A DNA stretch of 64,000 nucleotides. It comes from an uncultured Opitutaceae bacterium (lineage in GTDB: Bacteria; Verrucomicrobiota; Verrucomicrobiia; Opitutales; Opitutaceae). A program made the position numbers and the translations under genes. Numbering within the stretch: the first letter of the stretch is position 1; each line of letters begins with the position of its first letter. Positions 8,488 to 17,000 of this stretch are shown here, in pieces. The DNA lies in NCBI GenBank assembly GCA_937902925.1, contig CALFNN010000074.1, positions 1 to 64,000 of the forward strand, in the 5' to 3' direction. The notes beneath the pieces are model-generated. The model saw only the letters and a program-made list of their open reading frames with translations. It was not told the origin of the DNA and did no database searches.

Positions 8488-9981
8488 TTATTCCTTCAGC
8501 CGCTTTTGCAGCGCCGCCTTGGTCAGCCCGAGACGCTTCGCCGCCTTCGCCTCGTCGTTGCCGTCGGCGGCGAGCGCGCGTGCGATCAGCGCCTTCTCGA
8601 TCTGCGGCAGCAGCGGGCCGTCGTCGGCGAGGCGCGCAAAAACAACGTCGAGCGCCGCCTCGAGCGTGAGCGCCGTCCCGCCCGGCGGCGTTTCCTGCGC
8701 CGCAGGCACGGCGTGCACGGCGGCCGGGGCGGTCGCCGTCTCGACCGCCAGCGGCGGGGCGCTCCCCTCGCCCGCGCCGAGCGCGACGTTGCCGCGGATC
8801 TCGACCGGCAGGTCCTTCACGAGAATGGCGTCGCCCTGCGCGATGACCGCGCTGCGGTAGATCACATTCTCCAGTTCCCGCACGTTGCCCGGCCAGGTGT
8901 GCCGCGTGAGCAGCGCCATCGCCTCGGCGGACACCTTGGCAACCCGCGCCTTCTTTTGCTTCACGAGATTCTGCAGGCAGAAGTCGACAATCTGCGGCAC
9001 ATCCTCGATGCGCTCCCGCAGCGGCGGCATGCGGATCCGGACGACATTCAGCCGGTAGTAAAGGTCCTCGCGGAAGGTTTTCGCCTTCACCATCTCCTCG
9101 AGGTCCTTGTTGGTCGCCGCCAGGATGCGGACATCGACCTTGATCGTTTCCGTGCCGCCCACGCGCTGGATTTCGCCCGCCTGCAGCACGCGAAGAATCT
9201 TCGTCTGGGTCGCGAGCGCCATGTCGCCGATCTCGTCGAGGAAGATCGTGCCGCCGTCGCAGAGCTCGAATTTTCCCAGGCGCTGGCCGGTCGCGCCGGT
9301 AAACGAACCCTTTTCATGTCCGAAGAGCTCGCTTTCGATCAAGTTGTCGGGAATGGCGGCGCAGTTGACGGCGATGAACGGTTTGGCGGCGCGATGGCTG
9401 TGCTTCCAGATCGAGCGGGCGACGAGCTCCTTGCCCGTGCCGCTCTCGCCGGTGATCATCACGGTCACGTCGCTCGCCGTCACCTGGCCGATGACCTTGA
9501 ACACATCCTGCATCACCGGTGAACTGCCCACGATGCCCTCGCGGTAGTCGTCGGCGTTGATGGTCGGCTTGTAGTCGCCGACGGCACGGAGGTCGGCGTG
9601 GGCCTTCAGCGCATTCTCGGCCAGCGCGAGCACCTTCGCTGGATCGAAGGGCTTCATCACGTAGTCGAACGCGCCGTATTTCATCGCCTCGATCGCGGTC
9701 TGGGCGGTGCCAAAGGCCGTCATGAGCACGACGAGTTGCTTGGGGTTGATGGAGCGGATGTGCTGCAGCGCCTCGATGCCGCCCATGCCGCCCATGCGCA
9801 CGTCGAGAAACACGAGGTCGGGCGGCGGCCCCTTCTTGACGTGTGCGATGCCCGCCTCGCCGCTCGCCGCCTCCAGCACCTGATACTGCCGCGACGACAG
9901 CACGCGCGACAGCGAGTAGCGGATTTCGGCGTCGTCGTCGATGACCAGGATGGTGGGAGGCTTGACGGAGGGTTCGGACAT
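8488..9981 (-). CDS. Sigma-54-dependent response regulator, NtrC family
   Basis: A 497-aa transcriptional activator with three domains. A receiver covers residues ~10-125, with phospho-acceptor Asp60 in LVFLDVR and a KP pair in YVMKPFDP. An AAA+ sigma-54 interaction domain covers ~150-390, with Walker A GESGTGKE at 178-185 and arginine-finger region. A Fis-type helix-turn-helix lies at the C-terminus ([18 protein letters not shown]). The sigma-54-contacting loop reads GSFTGA at 225-230, one residue away from the usual GAFTGA. No cognate kinase adjoins it. It is upstream of the ThuA and esterase genes on the same strand and diverges from the M50 protease gene. Confidence 0.95.
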   Translation of the reverse strand: MSEPSVKPPTILVIDDDAEIRYSLSRVLSSRQYQVLEAASGEAGIAHVKKGPPPDLVFLDVRMGGMGGIEALQHIRSINPKQLVVLMTAFGTAQTAIEAMKYGAFDYVMKPFDPAKVLALAENALKAHADLRAVGDYKPTINADDYREGIVGSSPVMQDVFKVIGQVTASDVTVMITGESGTGKELVARSIWKHSHRAAKPFIAVNCAAIPDNLIESELFGHEKGSFTGATGQRLGKFELCDGGTIFLDEIGDMALATQTKILRVLQAGEIQRVGGTETIKVDVRILAATNKDLEEMVKAKTFREDLYYRLNVVRIRMPPLRERIEDVPQIVDFCLQNLVKQKKARVAKVSAEAMALLTRHTWPGNVRELENVIYRSAVIAQGDAILVKDLPVEIRGNVALGAGEGSAPPLAVETATAPAAVHAVPAAQETPPGGTALTLEAALDVVFARLADDGPLLPQIEKALIARALAADGNDEAKAAKRLGLTKAALQKRLKE

Positions 9982-10046
9982 GGCAGGGAGCGTGGAATGA
10001 AAAGAGAACGCTGGCGATTTCCGCCGGCGCGCCTTTGTTAAACCTC

Positions 10047-10841
10047 ATGCTTGGCTGGTCAATGAACCTTTTCCGCGTCCGCGGCATTCAGCTCGCGGTG
10101 CACTTCTCCTTTTTCCTTTTGCTCGCCTATCGGGCGGAGGACGGCTGGGACAACGGTGGCTGGCCCGGGCTGGTTTGGGGCGCAACCACGCTCATCGCCT
10201 TCTTCACGTGCGTGGTGCTGCACGAATTGGGGCATTCGTTCACGGCAATGCGCTTCGGCATCGGCGTCCGGCGCATTCTGCTGATGCCGATTGGCGGCAT
10301 GGCGGAAATGGACGACATCCCGCGCCAGCCGGTCCGCGAGGGCCTCATCACGCTCGCCGGCCCCGCCGTGAACTTCGCGATCGCCGGCGTGCTTTGGGGC
10401 GGCCTGGCGCTGGCGCAGGTGCCGGATGAGGCCCTGGACGGCTACACGCTGCCCGCCTTCGTGGACCTATTGATGTTTTGGAATTTGCTGATGGGAATCT
10501 TCAATCTTCTCCCCGCGTTTCCCATGGATGGCGGCCGCATCCTCCGGGCGCTGCTGGCGCTCAAGATGCCCTACATGCGCGCCACGATTTGGGCGGTGCG
10601 GATCGGCAAGATTGTCGCCGGGGTCTGCGCGCTTCTCGCCCTGATCCTGCCACCGCTGCTTTACCGTTCCTCACCGGCGTTCCTGATCGTCGCCCTGTTC
10701 GCGTTCATCATTTTCGCCGGCGAGATGGAACTTCGCGCCATCCGCCGGCGCGAACTCGAGGACGCGCACTGGCGGGCGATCCTGGCCCGGACCTACCAGA
10801 CGTTTCCACCCGTGGAGGAACCGCCGGTCCTGATACGATAA
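10047..10841 (+). CDS. Site-2 protease-like M50 family membrane metallopeptidase
   Basis: A 264-aa integral membrane protein. The zinc-binding motif HELGH is at residues 59-63 inside a transmembrane helix, and the third ligand appears as Asp161 in LLPAFPMDGGR, the standard M50 second motif. At least five hydrophobic helices are visible, among them VHFSFFLLLAY at the start and ALLALILPPLLY and FLIVALFAFIIFAG near the end. Such enzymes cut transmembrane regulators within the bilayer. ATG 10047 (MLGWSMNLFR) fits better than a TTG four codons upstream. No anti-sigma or membrane substrate gene adjoins it, so the target is unknown. It is short, with no PDZ or CBS domain. Confidence 0.9.
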   Translation: MLGWSMNLFRVRGIQLAVHFSFFLLLAYRAEDGWDNGGWPGLVWGATTLIAFFTCVVLHELGHSFTAMRFGIGVRRILLMPIGGMAEMDDIPRQPVREGLITLAGPAVNFAIAGVLWGGLALAQVPDEALDGYTLPAFVDLLMFWNLLMGIFNLLPAFPMDGGRILRALLALKMPYMRATIWAVRIGKIVAGVCALLALILPPLLYRSSPAFLIVALFAFIIFAGEMELRAIRRRELEDAHWRAILARTYQTFPPVEEPPVLIR

Positions 10842-10893
10842 ATCCGCGACCAAGCGGTCCTGCACCGGTCATCGACAACGGCCGGTGGAGCGT

Positions 10894-12828
10894 TCAGGCG
10901 CGCGGATGGAGCAGCTCGTGGACCGTGGTCAACAGCTTTTCCGGTTTGAACGGTTTGGGTAGAAACCCCGCGGCGAAATCCTGAGGCCGGGGCGAGGCGC
11001 GCTGGCCGTGCCCGTTGCCGTTGGTGCGCTCGACCCCGCCACTCATGACGAGGATCTTCACGTCGGGATTGATTCGCTTCATGGCCGCCGCGAGCAGGGC
11101 GCCGTCGAGGTTCGGCATGTTCAAATCGGTCACGACGAGCCGGATTTCTTCCGCCTGCCGCCCGAAGAGCATCACCGCCTCGGTGCCATCGGCCGCCAGC
11201 AGGGCGCGATAACCGTGACTCGTGAGCATCGTCGCCGTCATCTCGCGAATATACTGTTCGTCGTCGACCACGAGGATGAGTTCGCCGCTGCCACGCGGGA
11301 GCGCCTTCGAATGGGGATGCGCCGAATCCGTTTGGGACGCTTCCGCGGCGGGAAGATAAATCCGGAAGCGTGCGCCCTCGCCCACGACCGTGTGCAACGT
11401 CACGAATCCCTCGTGGTTCTTGACGATGCCGCGGACGGTCGAAAGCCCGAGGCCGGTGCCTTTGCCGGGCTCTTTCGTGGTGAAAAACGGCTCCCACATG
11501 CGCGCGAGCACCTCCGGCGCGATGCCGGTGCCGGTATCCGCCACCTCAACCACGAGAAACGCCCCGGCCCGCCCGCCGTCGATCCCCGCCGCCGCCGCTG
11601 CATCCAGCACGAGGTTTTCCGTTCGCAGCGTGAGCGTGCCCCCCTGCGGCATCGCGTCGCGGGCGTTGACGCAAAGGTTGAGCACGACTTGGTGGATCTG
11701 GGTCGGGTTCGCCTGGATCGGCCACAAGTCGCCGGATCTATGCTCCTCCAGACGGATGGCCTTGGGGAACGTGCTTTCGATCACGGCCGCGATGTCGCGC
11801 AGCAGGTGTTTCACCTGGATCAATCGGTGCCCGCCGCCGGCCCCGTGGGAAAACGCGAGAATCTGGCGGACCAGGGCGGCGCCGCGCTCGGCGCTTTGCT
11901 CCAGGATTTCGAGCAACCGGAGGGGACCGGCCCCGGTCACCGCCTCGCGGAGCAACGGCGCCGCCATGAGGATCGGGGCGAGCATGTTGTTCAAGTCGTG
12001 CGCGATGCCGGCGGAAAGCAGGCCGATGTTCTCCATCCGCTGGGCCCGGAGGAATTGTTCCTCGAGCCGCTTTTTCTCGGTCACGTCGCTAAGGATGCTC
12101 AAGCGTGCCTTCGGCCGGCCGGCCTCGTCGCGAATGAGGGTCTGGCGGGTTTCCACGATCAGTGCGCCACCCTGCCGGTCGCGGAATTGAATCTCCCCAT
12201 GCCACTCGCCCTGCTCATCGGTCGTGGCATTGGCGGACTCCAACTGGGCGAGCATGCTCGGACCGAAGAGCTGGACCGCCGACTTTCCCAGCGCCTCGTC
12301 GCCCGTCCAGCCGAGCAGGCGGCCGGCGCCGCCATTCCAATACACGACGCGATTCGCGAGGTCCGTGATGATCAGCGCCTCGGTGGCGTGGTTGAGCATT
12401 TCCGCCTGCTCGCGGATCTGTCGCTCGGCTTGCAGGCGCTTCCGGCGTTCCTCGTTTTCCCGCAGCACCCGGTGGATGGCCGGGATCAGCCGCTTCATCC
12501 GATCCTTGATGACGTAGTCTTCCGCCCCGGCCTGCAGCGCCTCGATCGCCCGGTCCTCGCCGATGGTCCCCGAGAGAAACATGAACGGAATCTCCGGCGC
12601 ACGCTGCTTGGCGAGCCGGAGCGCATCCATCCCGTTGAACGCCGTCAGCGTGAAGTCCGACAGGATCAAGTCATAGTCGCCGAGGTGCAGTTCGCCGGTG
12701 TAGGCGAACGGCGTCGACACCGCGCGGATATCGGCATCGGGCCACTCCGCGACCACGAGTTCGCGAACGAGCGCCGCGTCTCCGGGATTGTCCTCGAGAT
12801 GAAGAATTCGCATAAGCTTTGGCGCCAT
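10894..12828 (-). CDS. Hybrid histidine kinase REC-PAS-HisKA-HATPase-REC
   Basis: A 644-aa soluble hybrid kinase with no transmembrane segment. Order: receiver at ~5-125 (acceptor Asp58 in LILSDFT), PAS at ~145-255, histidine phosphotransfer helix with His277 in AGIAHDLNN (NtrB-like H-box), HATPase domain with N-box LNLCVNARDAM and glycine-rich GKGTGLGLSTV, and a second receiver at ~525-640 with Asp in LVVTDLNMP. With no periplasmic domain it must sense a cytoplasmic cue or relay from another protein. It starts 36 bases downstream of the YcaO-like gene on the same strand and is probably the last gene of the peptide/YcaO/kinase operon. Confidence 0.9.
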   Translation of the reverse strand: MAPKLMRILHLEDNPGDAALVRELVVAEWPDADIRAVSTPFAYTGELHLGDYDLILSDFTLTAFNGMDALRLAKQRAPEIPFMFLSGTIGEDRAIEALQAGAEDYVIKDRMKRLIPAIHRVLRENEERRKRLQAERQIREQAEMLNHATEALIITDLANRVVYWNGGAGRLLGWTGDEALGKSAVQLFGPSMLAQLESANATTDEQGEWHGEIQFRDRQGGALIVETRQTLIRDEAGRPKARLSILSDVTEKKRLEEQFLRAQRMENIGLLSAGIAHDLNNMLAPILMAAPLLREAVTGAGPLRLLEILEQSAERGAALVRQILAFSHGAGGGHRLIQVKHLLRDIAAVIESTFPKAIRLEEHRSGDLWPIQANPTQIHQVVLNLCVNARDAMPQGGTLTLRTENLVLDAAAAAGIDGGRAGAFLVVEVADTGTGIAPEVLARMWEPFFTTKEPGKGTGLGLSTVRGIVKNHEGFVTLHTVVGEGARFRIYLPAAEASQTDSAHPHSKALPRGSGELILVVDDEQYIREMTATMLTSHGYRALLAADGTEAVMLFGRQAEEIRLVVTDLNMPNLDGALLAAAMKRINPDVKILVMSGGVERTNGNGHGQRASPRPQDFAAGFLPKPFKPEKLLTTVHELLHPRA

Positions 12829-12864
12829 GCGCGCCGCCCTGCCCGGGCGGTCGCCGCGGCGGGG

Positions 12865-13752
12865 TCACCAGAAAAAATACCGATCGTCTCCGCCGAGATA
12901 CCCTTCCCCCGGCGGTTGCAGCGCGAACCGCCACACGGTGGCGTAGTCCGCCCAGGGGCCCGGGATATCGCGGTCACAGGCGACCACCGCCTGCGGCATG
13001 GCTGCGCTGGCGCGCTCGCGCAGCCGTTCGCGAAATGCCTCGTGCCCCTCCTCGGTCGCGAAGAACAGGCAGCGACGCTCGAAGAGGCTCGTGGGAGGTT
13101 CCTTCTCGCCCGCGGCGAAGGCGAGCCACCACGCGCGCAGCACCCATTCATGGCGCGCCAGCTCGATCATGGCGCGCTCGCAGGCGGCGCCCACGGACTC
13201 CTCGGCGGCGTGTCCATAGGCATACCCACCCCAGTCGGTGCGCGCGAACACGATGGTCGCGACACCCCCGAACGGCCCGTTGATCGCGACCGCCGAGACG
13301 CCCGGCCAGTCGGTCTCGACCACCTGGCCCTGGGCCCGGCCTTCCCACCACGCGATCAGGCAGAAACGCTCGACGGCCTCGAGCATGGCCTTGCGCCGCG
13401 CGTTCCGGCGCAGGACGCCGGGAAACGCCGCCATCCCGTTCGAGGACGGATCGACGTCGAAGCCGAACTCGGCCGCCCGCTCGGAGCGCACGGTCGCGTG
13501 AAACGCCCAGCGCTCCAAGGCCTCGGACACGGCCATATGCCGGGCAATGCTGGCGATCCGGTGCGTGCCGGTGCCGTCGGCGTCGCTATAGATGCTCATC
13601 TGACGCTTGCGCGTCAGGCCGGGCGAAAGCCGGGCATTGGCCTGGAACATCCGGCGACTGCGCACGGGAAACTCCCCGGTTTCGATCCGCTCGACCGGCC
13701 CGCCATGGGCCGCGAGGACATTCCGATAACGCAAGGCAGCGAGGCTGATCAT
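12865..13752 (-). CDS. YcaO-like domain protein (possible peptide-modifying enzyme)
   Basis: A 295-aa cytoplasmic protein that I read as a divergent YcaO. The three ATP-site segments of that family can be matched in order: SEALER at residues 76-81 (family S..EA.ER), SNGMAA at 104-109 followed by the EAVER helix at 125-129 (family SNG.A.G...EA...E.IER), and RAMIELARHE at 193-202 (family RAL.E..Q, with Arg replacing Gln). YcaO enzymes use ATP to convert peptide backbone amides to azolines, thioamides or amidines; a RimO-assisting type also exists. No E1-like partner or dehydrogenase adjoins it. A 58-aa Cys/Thr/Ser-tailed peptide gene ends 28 bases upstream. The family call rests on motif order by eye, and function is inferred. 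Confidence 0.6.
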   Translation of the reverse strand: MISLAALRYRNVLAAHGGPVERIETGEFPVRSRRMFQANARLSPGLTRKRQMSIYSDADGTGTHRIASIARHMAVSEALERWAFHATVRSERAAEFGFDVDPSSNGMAAFPGVLRRNARRKAMLEAVERFCLIAWWEGRAQGQVVETDWPGVSAVAINGPFGGVATIVFARTDWGGYAYGHAAEESVGAACERAMIELARHEWVLRAWWLAFAAGEKEPPTSLFERRCLFFATEEGHEAFRERLRERASAAMPQAVVACDRDIPGPWADYATVWRFALQPPGEGYLGGDDRYFFW

Positions 13753-13780
13753 GGCGGGACGGGTGGAGGGACGCGCGAGA

Positions 13781-13957
13781 TCAATCCGTGTTGCACGGTG
13801 GCGTGCACCCGTCCGTTGGAGAGATCAACGCGTTCTTGGCGACGGCGGGAAGACTGGAATTCATAGGATCGAAGTGACTCGCCGCGCGTGCGAAACCGAC
13901 TGCAAACAGGAGGCTCGAGAGCGCTCCGAAGACGAAACGTTTGACTGTAGTATTCAT
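13781..13957 (-). CDS. 58-aa exported peptide with Cys-Thr-Pro-Pro-Cys tail, candidate YcaO substrate
   Basis: A small ORF from ATG 13957 to TGA 13781. The N-terminus is a textbook Sec signal: basic MNTTVKR, hydrophobic FVFGALSSLLFAVGF, then ARA-A as a likely cleavage site near residue 25. The remaining ~33 residues are polar and end SPTDGCTPPCNTD, with two Cys four apart and several Ser/Thr. The stop is 28 bases before the YcaO-like gene on the same strand, so the two are probably cotranscribed. Cys/Ser/Thr next to a YcaO suggests a RiPP precursor or a disulfide-bonded signal peptide; an exported hypothetical with no link to YcaO is the alternative. Codons are less GC-rich than in the neighbours. 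No Shine-Dalgarno is evident. Confidence 0.6.
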   Translation of the reverse strand: MNTTVKRFVFGALSSLLFAVGFARAASHFDPMNSSLPAVAKNALISPTDGCTPPCNTD

Positions 13958-14005
13958 GGCGGCGCTGAGCTTTTACGTCGTCATGTTGCGGCGCTAGCGC
14001 TGCGA

Positions 14006-14023
14006 CTACCGGAATTCCGGTAG
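14006..14023. promoter_or_regulatory. Perfect 18-bp palindrome between divergent signalling genes
   Basis: CTACCGGAATTCCGGTAG reads the same on both strands without mismatch. It lies in the 123-base divergent region between the 58-aa peptide gene and the propeller-kinase gene, 49 bases from the former start and 57 from the latter. A 10-bp palindrome (GCGCTAGCGC, 13991-14000) lies just beside it. A dimeric regulator operator is the natural reading; the protein that binds it is unknown. A related half-site (GCCGGAATT) recurs at about 14067-14075. Confidence 0.55.
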
Positions 14024-14080
14024 ATGCTCGGAAGTAAATTCGAGTCGCCTTTCCGGTCGAAGACGGCCGGAATTTGGCGA

Positions 14081-17000
14081 ATGAGGGTGACTGCGTCCAA
14101 GCACCTCCGAGCCGGTTGGCTGGTGACCGCTCTGGCTGTGTCGTATGCGGCGGGGCTTGTTGCTCCGCGCGTGTGTGGAGCGAGCCTTGGATTCCCGATC
14201 GTTACATCTTACTCGTCGACGGATATCGGGACCGACGCGATGAGCTGGGTTACGGTCCAAGACTCCGATGGCGTGCTTTATTTCGGATGTAGTGCACTGG
14301 TGAGCTTTGATGGTGATCGGTGGGGTATCACGTCGATGGATGACGCCTATGCGTTACGCGGTCTCGACTTTGGCAGCGACGGTCGACTGTGGGCGGCGGC
14401 TAACGGAAATATCGGTTGGTTTGCCCGCCTGCCAGGATCTCACTGGGGATTTCACTCATTGCTGGCGCAGATTCCGCCACAGGACCGACAGTTAGGCGAA
14501 GCGTGGAATGTTTTCGCCGAGAGCACCGGTGCGGTTTTTGTTTTGCGAGACCAGATTCTTCGGTGGAAAGGCAAGGCTTTTCAGAGATGGCTAATGCCAG
14601 GGACGGGGCGTCTGGAGGCAATGCGGAGCGGAGGCACAATTTTTGTGCATCATCGACCGACCGGGCTCTACGTCATGACGCCAGACGGCCCGCGGAAAGT
14701 TATTCCGGCCGAGTCGCTCCCGGATTCATCCATCTATTGGTTGGAGCGAACATCTAACGGATGGCTCTTCGCCACTTCGAACGGCCTTTATAATCTCGTC
14801 GCCGGCCACCTCCAGCCATTTGCGCCGGTTGCTTCCGAGTTGGTGCGGCGCTTCGCTCTAACGTGTGCGCTTCGCTTGCCCGACGGGCGACTGGCCCTTG
14901 GCACGTTCCGGGGAGGGATCATTTTGGTCGGCTCTGACGGCGCCCTTGATCACGTGTTGGATGCCGCCGACGGGCTGCCAACGCCAGTGATCTATTCGCT
15001 CCGCGTGGACCGCGATGGCCAACTGTGGGCGACATCTGGTTCTCATATTTTTCGCATCGGAATCAGCGGCCCCTCCACCCTGTTCGATGGACGTTCCGGC
15101 CTGCCGTCGCAGCCGGTTCTGAAGATCGTGCGGCACGAAACTCGACTCGAGGTTGCAGTAGATGCCGGAGTCTTTGGACTGGAGCCAGACGATAAACATT
15201 TCGGAGCGATGGAAGCCCTACGCGAGCGATTTCCAGATATGCTTTCGACCACACAGGGCTTGTTGGTTGGAAGCAACCACGACGTAAAACTGGTTGACGA
15301 TCACGTCGTCGACGTAATTTTTTCGGGTCAGGGCAGCGCTTTTGCACTGGGGGGCTCTCTTCGCTCGCCGGATAGCTTCCTTGCATCGGTTGGACAGAAT
15401 ATTGTCCTGCTGCATGCGCACGCCCAGCCTCGCGTCCTCGTGCAAAACCTGCCCGATCTTGCGCAGACGCTGGCGGAAGATCGTTCCGGCGCGTTGTGGC
15501 TTGGCACGACGACTCGGGGTATTCTGATGGCAAAACCTCAATCCGATTCGCCCGTCGAGGCGGTAGCCACCGGCCCCGCGGAAGGATTGCCCGGATCCGC
15601 TTTTCGAAGCTCCGTGCTGGGCGCGCCTGATGGCACGGTCCTGGCCTTCTCGACGCTCGGCGGCTGGATCAAGGGACGCGACGCAAAGCGATTCGAACCC
15701 ATCGCTGCCTATCCCCAGCGGGGTAGTCCCGCGCTTTCGAACGTCGATGCCAACGGCGCAGCCTGGGCGGTGCTTCCCGCATCTGACGGTCGGCCGGCCT
15801 GCCTCGGCCGAATCGCCATCAAGGGCGACCACGCCGTTTGGGAACCTGAGTCCGTCGAAGGACTGTGGAACGTGGGCATGCCGAGGACGCTCTTCGCCGA
15901 AAATTCCGAATCCGGTGCCACCGTTCTTTGGATCGGCGGCACGAACGGCATTCTTCGCACCTCCGTGGCAGCCGGCGCCGTCGCGACCCCTCCCCGCGCA
16001 CCGCTGCTGCACGCCTTCGCCCGTGCGGCTGGCAGCCGCACGCCGCAACCCATCAACGGCGCGCTTTCCTACTCCACCCGCTCGATATCGTTCGAATTCG
16101 CCGCACCGGAATTTTCCCGGCGCGCGGCTTTGCGCCTGGAGACGCGGATCGACGGCGTGGATGCCGACTGGGTGCCAGCCAACGCCACCTCGCGCCGCGA
16201 ACTCACGGCGGTGCGCGACGGCAGCTATGTCTTCCGTGTCCGCGCCGTCGCCGAGACGGGCGCCGTCAGCGAGGCGTCGGTGTTTGCGTTCACGGTGACC
16301 CCGCCGTGGTGGCGGACGGCGCCGGCGATCCTTGGCGCGATCATTGCGCTTCTTCCCGTCCTGTATGGCGCCTACCGTCTCCGCATTCGCGCGTTCCGTC
16401 GCCGCAACGCCGACCTCGAGGCCAAGGTCCGGCAGCGCACCGAGGAACTGGCACGCGCGAGCGCGGCCAAAACACAGTTCGTGGCCAACATGAGCCACGA
16501 CATCCGCAATCCGCTCAACGGCATTGTCGGCTTGACCCTCGCGCTCGAGGATTCGCCCCTCGATGCCCGGCAAAGCGAAATCGTCGCCACCTTGCGCGAG
16601 TGCACCGCCTATCTGTCGACGCTGGTGGACGACGTCCTCGACTTCGCCAGCATCGAGGCTGGGCGGATCGAACTGCGGCCCGCGCCGTTTGTGCCCGCGG
16701 AACTGTTGCGGTCCGTCGCCGCCGCGCTCCGCGCCCGCCTTCCCGTCAGCGGCGCAACGCTGGTGATCGAGCCCGGACCGGACCTGCCGTCAGCCGTCCT
16801 CGGCGATGCCGGCCGCATCCAACAGATCCTCGTCAACTACGTCACCAATGCCCTCAAATACGCCGGCGGCACCATTCGCCTGGGTGCGACCGTTCGCGTC
16901 GAGGATCGCGAGGAGGTGGAGTTTGCCGTGGCGGACGATGGCCCGGGTCTCACCGGGGCGGAGCGCGCGGTGTTGTTCACGAAGTTCACCCGGCTGGCCA

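Noticed and set aside
11008-13866. 952-codon plus-strand frame across the hybrid kinase and YcaO-like genes
   Set aside because: It is a shadow of the two minus-strand genes, rich in Arg/His, and covers the gap between them only by chance.
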